Notes: generated from the letters alone by a model not told the origin. 62,854 nucleotides of DNA from Verrucomicrobiota bacterium (GCA_023391285.1 JAEWBF010000127.1:1-62854); one strand, 5' to 3'; counted from the first letter of the stretch, positions 16,925 to 27,178 are shown. Made by a program: numbers and translations.

Positions 16925-19633
16925 ATGAAAACCGCCCCCGCCGCGCAAGCCTTGCGCCGCTTCGCCTCGTTCGCCGCGACCTTTCTCGTCGCCGCTTCCG
17001 CCCTCGCCGCTCCGTTCGCCAACTTCGTCACCCGTTCCGGCGACAAGCTGATGGATGGCTCCACCGAGCTCCGGTTCGTCTCCACCAACATGCCGGACGT
17101 CCTGCAGATCATCACGAACAAGCCTTTCGATTCGACCAACTTCGTTCGTCTGCCGGACGCCTACGAGCTGCGCGACGCCGTCGTCACCGTGAAGCAACTC
17201 GGCGGCCAGGTCATGCGCACGTTCTCCATCACCGCGAAGAACGGTAGCAGCGGCGAGCACATGTTCAACGTGTCCTCCAATCCCGTCGTGCCCAACGAGA
17301 CCGCGCTGCGCGTCCTCGATAAGCTGCTCCAGATCTGCAACGAGGAAAACATCCGCATCTACATTCCGCTCATCGCCTACTCCAATGCGAATCGCGGCGA
17401 TCCCGACACCTACGGCACCAACTTCTGGACCGTCGGCAGCGCCACCAATCTCAAGTTCAAGAACATGGTCAGCCAGCTGCTGAACCGCACGAATTTCTAC
17501 ACCGGCGTCCAATACAAGAACGACAAGGCCATCCTCGGCTGGCAGAGCGGCAACGAGCTCGTCATCGGCACCGACGCCACCAAGCAGGCCTGGCTCCACG
17601 ACATCGCCGCGTATGTGAAGGGCATCGACGGCAACCACCTCTTCATGGACGGCCGCAACCGCCCCGACGACATCTACAACAACTACTCCGGCTTCTTCAG
17701 CAACGCGAACATCGACGTCGTCTGTTACCACACTTACGTGAACCTCTCCGCGTTCAACACGCCCGCTTCCACCTTGCAGGCGATGCGCGCCTACACGCAG
17801 GGCAAGCGTCCGCTCGTCGTCAGCGAGATCGCGATGTATACGACCGAGTCCGCGCTCACCGCGTTCATCAACGAACAGATCGCGAACGGCACCAGCGGCT
17901 CGAACTGGTGGGGCCACCGTTTCCGCAACCGCGACGGCGGCTTCTACCGCCACTCCGACAACGGCTCGCTCTTCGAAGATCTCAACTGGCCCGGCTTTCC
18001 CGGCACCAGTTCCTACCTCTCCGACATCGCCAAGGCGATCAACCTCCAAGACATCCTCGCCAACGGCGCCTATCAAATCCGCGGACTCACTCGGCCGCCG
18101 CTGCCAGTCCCCGCCGCGCCGACGCTGCTCTCCATCCCCGACGTCGGCCATATCTCATGGGAAGGCTCCACCGGCGCTCAGTCGTTCGACATCTCGCGCG
18201 CCACGAGCGCGTCCGGTCCGTGGACCGTCATCAAGTCCGATTATTACGACAACCTCGTGAACTGCGACTCGCTGTTCTGCGACGACTCCGCTGTCAAAGG
18301 CGCGACCTACTACTATCGCGTCGTCGCGAAAAACAGCTCCGGCTCCTCCTCGCCATCGAATGTCGTCGGGCCCGTCACCGTCAGTTCCAACTGGCTCGTC
18401 GACGACCTCTTCGATCTCTCGCGCGTTGCTTCCTCCTCCAACGTTCAGGTCAAGAAGGGCTACAACCATTACAATTACCAAAACGATCTCGCCGTGCTGA
18501 TTCGCTCCAACACCAGCTCGGCCAGCACCGTCACGTATCAGGTTGGTGGACACATGAAATCGGTGATCGCCTACCTGCACCAAAGCACCACGAACCCGAC
18601 GTTCCAGGTTTCGACCAACGGCTCCTCGTTCACGACCATCACCGCGACTCCGACTTCCTACGGCACCCGCAAACTTTTCGCCACCAGTCTCTCCCCTTCG
18701 TCCGGTTATCGTTACCTGCGCATTCAACTCAACACCGCCACGACGACCGAGGCGATCGGCCGCGTCGAAATCGAATACGACCAAACGGGTTCGCCCCCGC
18801 CGACGTCGGTGACTTTCGAAGCCGAAGCGCTCACCCGCACGAGCAGCGGTGCGACTACGTCCGTCGAGTCCGACTCGCCCGCGAGCGGCGGCCAATGGGT
18901 GAAGCTCAACTCCACCGCCGCCGGCCAATACGTCCAATACACCACGCCCAGCATTCCCTCCGGCACGTATCAGCTCCAATACCGCTACAAAACCTCGTCG
19001 TCCCGCGGCCGTCACAATGTCACGCTCGACGGCACTGCGATCGGAAGCACCGTCGACGAATACGCCGCCGGCTCTTCCGTTTACGTCACGGTCACACTCG
19101 GCACGCGCACGTTCTCATCGTCCGGCACGCACACCATTCGTCTCACAGTCGCTGGCGCCAACTCCTCTTCGACCGGCTTTCTGCTCGGCTCCGACTCCTT
19201 CACCTTCGTTCCGACCGCGTCCACCGTCACGCTGGAAGCCGAAAGCCTCGCGCGCACGAGCAGCGGCGCAACCACGTCCGTCGAATCCGACTCGCCCGCG
19301 AGCGGCGGTCAGTGGGTAAAACTCAACTCCACCGCCGCCGGCCAATATGTCGAATTCACCACGCCGAGCATTCCGGCCGGCACCTATCAGCTCCAATACC
19401 GCTACAAAACCTCCACCGCCCGCGGCCGTCACAACGTCACGCTCGACGGCACCGCGATCGGGAGCACCGTCGATGAATACGCCGCCGGTTCTTCCGTTTA
19501 CGTCACGATCACCCTCGGCACGCGCACGTTCTCATCCGCCGGCGCGCACACCATCCGCCTCACGGTTTCCGGCGCGAATTCATCTTCGACCGGATTCCTG
19601 CTCGGCTCCGACCGCTTCGTCTTCACACCTTAG
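16925..19633 (+). CDS. Secreted GH5-like glycoside hydrolase with FN3 and two carbohydrate-binding modules
   Basis: 902 residues. Signal peptide MKTAPAAQALRRFASFAATF, cleavage near ALA-AP. Residues about 30-400 form a (beta/alpha)8 barrel of clan A type. GWQSGNELVIG carries the Asn-Glu expected of the acid/base, and RPLVVSEIAMY a Glu in the nucleophile position. It resembles mannanase-type GH5 but lacks the usual NEP. An FN3-like domain (about 405-490) and a discoidin-like region (about 490-625) follow. Two near-identical modules of the CBM6/35 type start 'TFEAEALTRTSSGATTSVES' and 'TLEAESLARTSSGATTSVES'. The substrate is probably a hemicellulose-type beta-glycan. It is convergent with the LacI gene and divergent from the GH78 unit through operator site 4. 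Confidence 0.82.
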   Translation: MKTAPAAQALRRFASFAATFLVAASALAAPFANFVTRSGDKLMDGSTELRFVSTNMPDVLQIITNKPFDSTNFVRLPDAYELRDAVVTVKQLGGQVMRTFSITAKNGSSGEHMFNVSSNPVVPNETALRVLDKLLQICNEENIRIYIPLIAYSNANRGDPDTYGTNFWTVGSATNLKFKNMVSQLLNRTNFYTGVQYKNDKAILGWQSGNELVIGTDATKQAWLHDIAAYVKGIDGNHLFMDGRNRPDDIYNNYSGFFSNANIDVVCYHTYVNLSAFNTPASTLQAMRAYTQGKRPLVVSEIAMYTTESALTAFINEQIANGTSGSNWWGHRFRNRDGGFYRHSDNGSLFEDLNWPGFPGTSSYLSDIAKAINLQDILANGAYQIRGLTRPPLPVPAAPTLLSIPDVGHISWEGSTGAQSFDISRATSASGPWTVIKSDYYDNLVNCDSLFCDDSAVKGATYYYRVVAKNSSGSSSPSNVVGPVTVSSNWLVDDLFDLSRVASSSNVQVKKGYNHYNYQNDLAVLIRSNTSSASTVTYQVGGHMKSVIAYLHQSTTNPTFQVSTNGSSFTTITATPTSYGTRKLFATSLSPSSGYRYLRIQLNTATTTEAIGRVEIEYDQTGSPPPTSVTFEAEALTRTSSGATTSVESDSPASGGQWVKLNSTAAGQYVQYTTPSIPSGTYQLQYRYKTSSSRGRHNVTLDGTAIGSTVDEYAAGSSVYVTVTLGTRTFSSSGTHTIRLTVAGANSSSTGFLLGSDSFTFVPTASTVTLEAESLARTSSGATTSVESDSPASGGQWVKLNSTAAGQYVEFTTPSIPAGTYQLQYRYKTSTARGRHNVTLDGTAIGSTVDEYAAGSSVYVTITLGTRTFSSAGAHTIRLTVSGANSSSTGFLLGSDRFVFTP
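18820..19630 (+). repeat. Tandem duplication of the carbohydrate-binding module (417-bp period)
   Basis: The sequence beginning GAGCAGCGGTGCGAC at 18841 recurs at 19258 (GAGCAGCGGCGCAAC), an exact period of 417 bases (139 codons). Differences are mostly third-position changes, so the second module arose by recent in-frame duplication kept under protein-level selection. Confidence 0.85.
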
Positions 19634-19670
19634 CGCGCCCGCGTCTCTCGCTTCTCCGCGCGGCGATGCT

Positions 19671-20714
19671 TCACCGCGCCGCCGCGCTCACCCGGTCCGG
19701 CAACGTTCTGCCTTCGACCCAATTCGGCTCCAGCAGCAGGCAATGTTGCACCGGCGGCACCCCGAATTGGTTCTCGTGCATTTGGCTGATGAGAAAGTCC
19801 ACCGCCGAGCGCGCCACTTGCGGATGTTGCACGCTCATCCCCGTAAACGGTTCGCTCGGCCACACGTTGAGACACGCAAAAGCGATGTCTTCGGGCACAC
19901 GATAGCCGGCCTCAACCAACCAATGATAAACCCGGTTGATGAAACCAATCACCACGTCCGGCCGGTGCTGTTTCACCCACCGTAAGAACGCCGCTTTGTC
20001 GTCCGGATCGCTCTGCAAAATCGGAATGTGCCTCGCCACCGGCACCAGCTCGCTTTGCTCCACCATGCACGCGCCAAGTCGGCTGTGATCGTCGAGCGCC
20101 ACCGGCGTGTGCCGAAACATCGCCGCCCCAATCCGCGTGTAACCGCGCGCCACCACCTGCTGCCACACCCGCCGCGTCCCTTCGAAGATATCCGGCGCCA
20201 CCACGTTGAACGGCGCTCGCGCCCAACCGAACGAACAGCACACCACCGTAAAACGATTCCACTCCGCTCCGTTCAACCGCGCATCCGCCCCTTGTGGCAT
20301 GTAAGGCAGGATCAAACCTTGAATACCTCGCGCATAGAGCACGTTGCTCGCGCGCTCCATGCTCCGATACTCCGCAAGATCGAATTCCATCAACTTGTAG
20401 CCCCGCTGCTCCGCCCGCTCGACCGCGGCATCCAGCTGATTGCGCTGCTGCTCGTAAGCACCCGCATTGCTCCGATCGACGAGATAAGCCAGCGTCGCGC
20501 CGGTCTCGGAATCGCTCCGCGCCCAGCGATGCCGCGCGAGCATCGCAAGCGCCGGATCCGGCCGGTAGCCCATGCTTTCCGCCAGCTCGCAGATCTGTCG
20601 CCGAGTGTCCTCCGGGATCCGCGGATTGCCGCTCAACGCGAGCGATACCGTCGATTTGTCGCAGCCGAACCGAACGGCGATGTCCTTGTGGGTAATCCGA
20701 AGCGACTCAGGCAT
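19671..20714 (-). CDS. LacI-family transcriptional regulator
   Basis: 347 residues from the ATG at 20714 (MPESLRITHKDIAVRFG). Residues about 8-27 are the helix-turn-helix (THKDIAVRFGCDKSTVSLAL) and the hinge is MGYRPDPALAML, with a Leu in the position of LacI Leu56. The rest is a periplasmic-binding-protein-like sugar sensor (ARGIQGLILPYMP, GYTRIGAAMF, RPDVVIGFINRVYHWL, LNVWPSEPFTGMSVQHPQVARSAVDFL). This is the only LacI-type gene in the window and lies centrally in the sugar locus, divergent from TBDT 3. Two candidate operators (20775, 20836) lie between them, 60 and 121 bases upstream of its own start, consistent with autoregulation. The proposed regulon is inferred from site distribution. 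The effector is unknown, perhaps a mono- or disaccharide released from the glycan. Confidence 0.92.
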   Translation of the reverse strand: MPESLRITHKDIAVRFGCDKSTVSLALSGNPRIPEDTRRQICELAESMGYRPDPALAMLARHRWARSDSETGATLAYLVDRSNAGAYEQQRNQLDAAVERAEQRGYKLMEFDLAEYRSMERASNVLYARGIQGLILPYMPQGADARLNGAEWNRFTVVCCSFGWARAPFNVVAPDIFEGTRRVWQQVVARGYTRIGAAMFRHTPVALDDHSRLGACMVEQSELVPVARHIPILQSDPDDKAAFLRWVKQHRPDVVIGFINRVYHWLVEAGYRVPEDIAFACLNVWPSEPFTGMSVQHPQVARSAVDFLISQMHENQFGVPPVQHCLLLEPNWVEGRTLPDRVSAAAR

Positions 20715-20774
20715 AACCGCGCGTAGCATGAGGCCAAATTTCGCCCCGGCAAACCACGACAAATGCCCGGGTGG

Positions 20775-20786
20775 TCATCCTGATGA
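20775..20786. promoter_or_regulatory. Candidate operator TCATCCTGATGA (site 5)
   Basis: Perfect five-base arms, 60 bases upstream of the LacI start (20714), in the gap shared with TBDT 3. It pairs with site 6, 61 bases away centre to centre (roughly six helical turns), which would allow looping. Confidence 0.55.
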
Positions 20787-20835
20787 CTCACTCTCTACCG
20801 GGGAGATTACCGATAGGGCGCTCCGTGTCCTCGGG

Positions 20836-20847
20836 TCATCGAGATGA
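20836..20847. promoter_or_regulatory. Candidate operator TCATCGAGATGA (site 6)
   Basis: Perfect five-base arms, about 125 bases upstream of the TBDT 3 start (20973) and 121 bases upstream of the LacI start. Second site of the divergent lacI/TBDT 3 control region. Confidence 0.55.
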
Positions 20848-20972
20848 TCGGACGGGATTTTGACCGTCCCGCGCCATCGCAACCACGTTGAGCCATCAAC
20901 CCGAGCGGCACGTGCCATCGGTCGCCGCCGGGTTTCCTGACCGCCCCCAACCCCAAAAGGAAACCGAACCTC

Positions 20973-23578
20973 ATGAACGTGCTCGTTCGTCTCCGTCCGA
21001 CCGCCGCCTGGCTCACCTGCTTTGCGTGCGCCGTCGTTCCTCTCCTCCCCGCTCAGCCCGCCGCTTCGAACACCCCCGAGCCCGGCGATGATTCCGTGGT
21101 CCGCCTCTCGCCGTTCAACGTCGAAGCCGCTCGCGACTCCGGCTACCGCCGCTTCAACACCGCCACCGCCACCCGCGTCGGTGTCAGCATTGCGGATACG
21201 CCGCTCAACATTCAGGTCATCTCGCGCGAGTTTCTCGACGACCTTGCCGTCGACAGCCTCAACGCCGTCTTCGACTACTCCGCCGGCGTGAAGTCCAGCT
21301 ACGACTTCAGCATTCTCAACACGGGCAACGTTCGTATCCGCGGCATGCCGACCGATGTGATCTACCGCGACGGCTTCCGCAAATACGCCAACACCCACCT
21401 CGACGGCGTCGACCGCGTCGAGGTCGTCAAAGGCCCCGCCTCTCTCTTCTTCGGCCGCGCCGAACCCGGCGGCATCATCAATTACACGAGCAAGAAACCG
21501 CAGTTCACCGATGCCACCTCCCTCCAGCTCACCGGCGGCAGCCATGCCTACTACAAGGCTCTGCTCGATCACCAGGGCACCGTCTCCGAAAACAAGCTGG
21601 GCTATCGCATCGTCACCTCGAAACGCGACAGTGACGACTGGCTGCAATACACCAGCTGGGACGAAACGTTCTTCCAAGGCGGCGTCTCCTTCCGCCCGAG
21701 CAATCGCCTCACGTTCACCGTCGCTTACGAATACGCCGATCAGCAACGCGACGGCGGTCCCGTCCCCGCGCTCGTCGCCAATCTCGACTACCTCGCCGAC
21801 TGGGAAGCGGGCCGTTTGCTTCCTTCGCAAATCATGCCCGGCCTGCCCGAGCTCTATTACGAGGAATGGCAACCGCGCCAATTCCACGAGACCGGTCTCT
21901 TCCCGAGCGAATACACCGGCTACTGGTTTCCCCGCGGCTACAACTGGAATCGCAACGGCAGCGGCTCGTTCGAAAACGGAAAATCGAAGGTCTTCGACGC
22001 CCAGATGCTTTGGACGATCGTCGATCGTCTCGATCTCCGCGTCGCCTACAGCCGCCAGCACGCTGACTTCGAAACGTCCTGGTTCATCAATCAGGATCCC
22101 CACCAAAGTCCCAACAACTTCAACAACGCCGCGCCCGCTCACGCCTACGTAAACTACGGCTTCCTCGTCGCCCCCGCCTGGCGCACCGATCAGGGCTTCG
22201 TCGTTCCAGGCTCTCAGGCCGACGTGAACAAGGTCGACTCGATCCAAGCCGACCTCACCTACACGCTCGACGCCCTTGGCGCTACTCACACCTTCGTCGT
22301 TTCCGGCGAATACGTGAACGACGAGCACCGCCAATATGGCTTCGAGCTCAACGAAGAAGCATTCGTCGCCGCCGGCGGCGTGGTCGGCACGTTTGATGAC
22401 CCGGGAATTCCGAACTGGGGTTTCTTCCCCGGCGCGTTCGGCACGATGTATCGCGACGTCACCGATCCCAATTTCGTCCCGCCGAATTTCCGTTCCTTCA
22501 TCACCGGCCGCAGCAATTTGGTGAACCCCGGCAGCTCCAGTGAATCGATCGAGAAAGCCATCAGCGGCAGCTATCAGGTTCCTACCTGGACGGACGTCTC
22601 CGCGTCCTCGGTGGCGCGCGCTACACCGAATTCGCCACCGTTCCGCTCGATAACGACGGCCGCCAACTCGACGACCCAGGCTGGCGGAAATCGTCCGCCA
22701 CCACACCCACCGTCGGCGCCAATTTCTACGTCACACCCTCGACGATTCTCTACGCGAGCTACAGCCAGAGCTTCAAAGCCGTCACCGGCCGCAATCCCAC
22801 CTACCGAAATGTTTTCACCGGCGAAACGCTCGGCGGCGACCAGCTCGACAACGAAGAGGGCGAAGGCATGGAGTTCGGTCTCAAACTCCAAGCCCTCGAT
22901 CAGAGGCTCACCGGCACGATTTCCGTTTTCCGTCTCGACCGGCAGGGCGTGGTGCTGAACGACGCATTGACCAACAGTCGCATGGAGGACGAAACCCTCG
23001 CGGGCACCGCCCAGTGGGTCGACTCCGTCACCGGCTCCGTCACCGACTACAGCCTGCAACGCAACTCCGGTCTCCATCGCGTCGAGGGCGCCGAATTCGA
23101 CCTGATCTGGACGCCGTCCCCGAACATCCAACTCCTCGTCGGCTACTCCAACTTCTGGACCCGCGAGGTGCTCAACGACGACCCCAGCGTCATCAACGTC
23201 GTCAACGGCGGCCTCTACGAACCGGAACTCAACGACGGCCGCGACGCCAACTGGCACACGCTCGCGCAGGTCCCCGAGCACCTCTTCAGTTTCTGGGGCA
23301 AATACTCGTTCACCGATGGCCGGCTTCGCGGCTTGAGCGCCGGCTTCGGCGGCAACTACGAGAGCGAGTCGCCCGGCGATCAGTCGCGCAACCGCGGTTG
23401 GATCGCGGGCAACTTCTGGAAATTCGATGCGATGCTCGCCTACGAAACCGAGATCTTCGACCGGCGCACCACGTTCCAGCTCAACGTGAGCAACGTATTC
23501 GATCGTCAATACATCACCGGTTCCTTCGGCCTCGCTCCGACCCGCATCTGGCGCCTCTCCGCGCGCGTCGAATTCTGA
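20973..23578 (+). pseudogene. TonB-dependent receptor (TBDT 3) interrupted by a one-base frameshift
   Basis: Reading starts at 20973 with a signal peptide (ending near LLPAQ) and DDSVVRLSPFNV. The plug domain has VRIRGMPTDVIYRDGF and VEVVKGPASLFFGRAEPGG. Frame is lost at CAGGTTCC (22575-22582). Re-reading G22577, as if one G were missing, restores YLDGRLRVLGGARYTEF and an uninterrupted barrel to 23578 ending LSARVEF. The joined product is about 868 residues, normal for a receptor. In the original frame, translation runs into proline/serine-rich nonsense to 22958. Plug sequence (DTPLNIQVISREFLDDL) is closer to siderophore-type receptors than the other three here. It could be a real inactivation, a phase-variable state or a sequencing error. 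It is divergent from lacI and followed by an esterase. Confidence 0.85.
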
Positions 23579-23585
23579 CGTCGCC

Positions 23586-23662
23586 GGTGGAGCCCGATGC
23601 CGTCATCGGCTTTGAACCTTCGCACGCACCACCGGCCCGACGAAGGCGTCGGGCTCCCACCC
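23586..23662. repeat. Inverted GGTGGAGCCCGA repeat between TBDT 3 and esterase
   Basis: GGTGGAGCCCGATGCC at 23586-23601 faces GGCGTCGGGCTCCCACC at 23646-23662. It belongs to the same family as the outer repeat at 5458-5619. Its right arm ends directly at the esterase ATG (23663), so a folded hairpin would hide the start region. Confidence 0.65.
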
Positions 23663-24508
23663 ATGAAACCCCTCCTCCCGCTCCTCTTCATCGCAACGTC
23701 CTTTGCCGCCTCCGCCGCAGACTCGTCTGAACCGCCCATTGTCTGGAACAATCCGGCTCCCGCTCCCACGCCCGGACTCGATCTCCAGCACCGCAGCTTC
23801 GCCAGTCCCTCCATCGGCGAAGAGGTCGGCTACAACGTGTATTTGCCTCCCGGTTACGCGGACGCCACCCGCGGCGATACCCGCTACCCTGTCCTCTATT
23901 TCCTCCACGGCGCGACCGGCAACGAAAACTCGGACGCCGCCGGCGTCGCCGGCCTCGTTTCGCGGTTGATCCGGGAAAACAAAATCCCGCCCGTCCTCTG
24001 CGTCTTCCCCAATGGTGGCCCGCGCAGCGGCTATCGCGACCACGCCGATTCGAATCAGAAGGTCGAAACGATGATCATCCGCGAGCTGGTTCCGCTCGTG
24101 GATCGCGAATTCCGCACCCAACCGGATCGCGGAGCGCGTGCCATCTTCGGTTTCTCGATGGGCGGTGGTGGCTCCATCCGCTTCGCTCTCAAATATCCGG
24201 ATCTCTTCTCCGCCGCCGGTTCCTGGGCGGGCGCCTTCACTTATCGGAGCAATCCCGAACGCACGCTGCCCGCCGAATTCACGGCTTCGGCCCTTGCGCC
24301 TCTCGCCGGTCGCGTTCGGCTCATCCTCATCGTCGGCACCGCCGATCAAGTTCTGCCCTCGCACCCGGCTTTCCTGCAGAATCTCATCGAAGCGAAATTC
24401 CCGTTCGAATTCGAGCTGCTGGCCAACGTCAATCACGACCCCGGCGCCTACTACCAGCACTCCGGCGAGAAGATGCTCCGCTTCCTCACAAGCCGTTTCG
24501 AGAAGTAA
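23663..24508 (+). CDS. Secreted CE1-like / EstA-type esterase (paralogue 1)
   Basis: 281 residues from the ATG at 23663, which opens a signal peptide (MKPLLPLLFIATSFAASAA-D). Alpha/beta hydrolase of the esterase D/feruloyl-esterase group: VLYFLHGATGNENS (oxyanion region, about 78-92), nucleophile elbow GFSMGGGG with Ser near residue 165, Asp in IVGTADQ, and the histidine in NVNHDPG. CE1 relatives remove acetyl, feruloyl or other acyl groups from plant polysaccharides. It follows the frameshifted TBDT 3 by 84 bases on the same strand. A paralogue with the same architecture follows TBDT 4 at 57739. Converges with the MFS gene. Confidence 0.87.
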   Translation: MKPLLPLLFIATSFAASAADSSEPPIVWNNPAPAPTPGLDLQHRSFASPSIGEEVGYNVYLPPGYADATRGDTRYPVLYFLHGATGNENSDAAGVAGLVSRLIRENKIPPVLCVFPNGGPRSGYRDHADSNQKVETMIIRELVPLVDREFRTQPDRGARAIFGFSMGGGGSIRFALKYPDLFSAAGSWAGAFTYRSNPERTLPAEFTASALAPLAGRVRLILIVGTADQVLPSHPAFLQNLIEAKFPFEFELLANVNHDPGAYYQHSGEKMLRFLTSRFEK

Positions 24509-24532
24509 CCCGGCGCCCCCCGCCCGCTTCCG

Positions 24533-25918
24533 TCACGCGCGCGCCTTCTTCTCCCCAAACTCCACTCGCGCATGCGCGATCACGCGCCCGCGTTTCACCT
24601 CACGCGCGAAATACCCCACGAGCGCAAACGCCCCCGCCGCCGCCATCGCCTGCCACAGAAACGCGCTCGAGTAGTCGAAGGTGCTCTTCCCCGCCGTTCC
24701 AAACACGTGCGTGAACCCCTGCACCCACAATCCCGCGCCATTGATGAGGAGGAAGTTCGCCAGCCCGCCCACGAACGAGAATCCCGCTCCCGCCGTCCCA
24801 TAGCTGCTGCTCGGCAGGTAGTCGTAAACCAACGGTCCCCACAGCACCATGACCAGTGACATCGTGCCTTCGCTCAGAATCGCAAACGTCAGCAACGCCG
24901 GAAACGAGAGCGTGTAATCCGTCCCAAATCGCACCACCAGCCAGAGCGTCAGGTTGACCAGCACCGGCACGATGAGCGCAAAATGAAACAGCCGCAGCCG
25001 CGGCAGCCGGTCGGCCAGATACCCCCACAGGGGCACAAAGAGCGCCATGTTCACGATTCCGATCGTCGCCGCCGCCCATCCGACTTGCTGTTTCGAAAAT
25101 CCCAACTGCTCCGTCGTGAACAGGGTCACGAACGCGCCGAACGACGAAGCCATGAACGATCCGATTCCACCAATCACGAGATACGGGCTCACATACAGCA
25201 GATACACCATCCACTGCTGGCGATTTCCGAACACGTCGCGGAAAAAACCCACCACCGTGAACCGCTCCCGGCGGATGCTCTCTGGCGGCGGTGTTTCGCG
25301 CACCTTGAACGCAAGGAAAGCGGATGCAGCGAGCACCACCGCGCTCCCCAGCCAGTAAAGCAGGCGCTCGCCGTCGACGCGCAACCAGTCGTTCACGCGC
25401 CCGAGATCGTATTGCCGGTCGAATTGCGCGAGCATCACTCCATTGAAGAACAACCCCGTCATGTTCTGCATGATGTTGCGCATCGTCGACGCCCGCCCGC
25501 GCTGCGACGGCGGAATCACCTCGTTGTAAAGCGGCTCATACGGCGAGCCCACATCCGAGCAGAACTGAAAGATGATGATCAGCGCCGCGAGCGTCCAAAC
25601 GTCGTTCGCCAGCGGCACGAAAAACATCGCGATCGCCCCTCCCGTCCACCCCACGATCAACAACGGCCGCCGCCGCCCCCAACGCGTCCACATCCGGTCG
25701 CTCATGTAGGACGCCCACGCACTCACGAGAAACACCATCGCGAAGTTGATGCTGCTCAGCAGCGCCACGAGCGCCGGACTCTCGACGAGCTTGCGAATCG
25801 TAAACGCCAGCGGCGCGCCTCCGCAGTTGCCGAAATACGTCAGCGCCGACCACGGCATAATCATCCACGCGACCCAGCTCCACGGCACTTTCGCGTGGTG
25901 TGTTTCGATTTTCTTCAT
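24533..25918 (-). CDS. MFS sugar transporter, GPH-like
   Basis: 461 residues with about 12 predicted membrane segments and no signal peptide. SYMSDRMWTRWGRRRPLLIVGW is the signature loop between helices 2 and 3 (D-R-x-W-x-R-x-G-R-R-R-P) typical of glycoside-pentoside-hexuronide and SLC45-type carriers. GYLADRLPRL is its weaker counterpart in the second half. It probably imports a mono- or oligosaccharide across the inner membrane by cation symport. Last gene of a minus-strand operon that begins at 29889. Its start overlaps the stop of the FAD oxidoreductase by four bases (25915-25918), indicating coupled translation. Confidence 0.87.
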   Translation of the reverse strand: MKKIETHHAKVPWSWVAWMIMPWSALTYFGNCGGAPLAFTIRKLVESPALVALLSSINFAMVFLVSAWASYMSDRMWTRWGRRRPLLIVGWTGGAIAMFFVPLANDVWTLAALIIIFQFCSDVGSPYEPLYNEVIPPSQRGRASTMRNIMQNMTGLFFNGVMLAQFDRQYDLGRVNDWLRVDGERLLYWLGSAVVLAASAFLAFKVRETPPPESIRRERFTVVGFFRDVFGNRQQWMVYLLYVSPYLVIGGIGSFMASSFGAFVTLFTTEQLGFSKQQVGWAAATIGIVNMALFVPLWGYLADRLPRLRLFHFALIVPVLVNLTLWLVVRFGTDYTLSFPALLTFAILSEGTMSLVMVLWGPLVYDYLPSSSYGTAGAGFSFVGGLANFLLINGAGLWVQGFTHVFGTAGKSTFDYSSAFLWQAMAAAGAFALVGYFAREVKRGRVIAHARVEFGEKKARA

Positions 25919-27171
25919 CCGTTCAGCTCGAAGGTCAGCAATTCACGCCGCGCAAACCGGCCCGCATTCAGCTTCGCAAAATCGAAACGCTCCGGCCGCC
26001 CCATCACCGCACTCACGTCCAGCGCGGTTCCGCCGCGCAACATCAGCTCCGCGGCCATCTGCGCTATGCCCGCGTGACACGTGATGCCGTGTCCATTCAA
26101 CCCCACCGCATGGAAAAAATTATCCACCCGCTCATCCCGCGACACGATCGGGAATCCGTCCTCCGTCGTCCCATACACGCAGCACCATCCGTTCAAGAAC
26201 GTCGTCCTCGGCAAATGCCAGTAACGCCGCACGACGGCCTCCACCGCGCCGGGAAACTCCGCATCGTTCACCTTGTTCACGAAGTCAGGATCCACCGTGA
26301 AGCCCGCCTTCGTCGTGTGATGATGCTGCCCAAACAACATCGTGTCGCCGATTTCGCCGCGGCACCACACCCCTTCGCCGTTCACCTCCTGCGGCAACGG
26401 CGTGAGCGGCGCGCGTTCCGCCCCGTCGTCGAACGCCGTCGCGACGCACACTTGGATTCGCTGCGGCGTCAACGCCAGTCCGCTTCCCGCCAGCGCCGCC
26501 ACTTTCGCGCCCCACGGTCCACCGGCGTTCAGCACCGCGCCAACGCTCCACGACCCGCGCCTCGTCACCAATGTCTCGATACGCTCTCCTTGTTTGCGCA
26601 TCTGCAGCACCGGTGTGTTGCGCATCACCGTCACGCGCCCCGTCGCCACCGCGAGCTTCTCATACACCGCCGTCAACGCCGTCGGGTCGATGTAGCCTTG
26701 GTTCGGATAATATAAACCGCCGCGTAGATTATCTTCCTTGATCCAGGGAAACCGCCGCACGAGCTCGGCCGCCGAAAGCACCTCCTGTTCGTAAATGCTG
26801 TGAGGCTGTCCGCCAAATCTCCGCGTATAAACATCCGGTTCGCTCGGCAGCTTCCCCTCGCCATACAGCGCCAGCAACGTTCCCCACGCTTGGAAACCAA
26901 AGTCGTGCTCGCGCCTCAGTTCCTGCACGCGCGCGAAACCAAGCAGCGTCAAATACGCGTAGATTTCACCCATGTCGTGCAGGCAAATCACGCCCGCCGA
27001 TCCCCCCGTCGTTCCCGTCGCCGGCACCTGTTTGTCGAACACCACGACGCGCAGCCCGCTCTGTCGCGCCAGCTCATACGCGCAGCTCATCCCAATGATT
27101 CCGCCTCCCACGATCGCGATGTCCGCGGTGCGTTCAGTCGGAAGGAAGGCGGCGTGCGTGTTGGCGTCCAT
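25915..27171 (-). CDS. FAD-dependent oxidoreductase, DAO family
   Basis: 418 residues. Dinucleotide-binding motif ADIAIVGGGIIGMSCAYEL (about residues 16-34), GTTGGSAGVICLH typical of the DAO family, LNAGGPWGAKVAALAG near the middle, and a C-terminal FAD segment (FFHAVGLNGHGITCHAGIAQMAAEL). The family oxidises amines, amino acids or hydroxyacids. In a sugar operon it may act on a hydroxy or amino sugar derivative; this is inference. Cytoplasmic, no signal peptide. Third gene of the four-gene operon with MFS and two Gfo/Idh-type oxidoreductases; only seven bases separate it from the upstream gene. Confidence 0.85.
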   Translation of the reverse strand: MDANTHAAFLPTERTADIAIVGGGIIGMSCAYELARQSGLRVVVFDKQVPATGTTGGSAGVICLHDMGEIYAYLTLLGFARVQELRREHDFGFQAWGTLLALYGEGKLPSEPDVYTRRFGGQPHSIYEQEVLSAAELVRRFPWIKEDNLRGGLYYPNQGYIDPTALTAVYEKLAVATGRVTVMRNTPVLQMRKQGERIETLVTRRGSWSVGAVLNAGGPWGAKVAALAGSGLALTPQRIQVCVATAFDDGAERAPLTPLPQEVNGEGVWCRGEIGDTMLFGQHHHTTKAGFTVDPDFVNKVNDAEFPGAVEAVVRRYWHLPRTTFLNGWCCVYGTTEDGFPIVSRDERVDNFFHAVGLNGHGITCHAGIAQMAAELMLRGGTALDVSAVMGRPERFDFAKLNAGRFARRELLTFELNG

Positions 27172-27178
27172 GATTCGA

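Noticed and set aside
18820..19630. CRISPR-like or mobile repeat in the GH5-like gene
   Set aside because: The 417-bp tandem period is a duplicated protein domain with synonymous differences.
22868..23578. Separate small receptor gene starting at 22868
   Set aside because: Its frame is open back to 22577 and continues the receptor there; it is the 3' part of one frameshifted gene.
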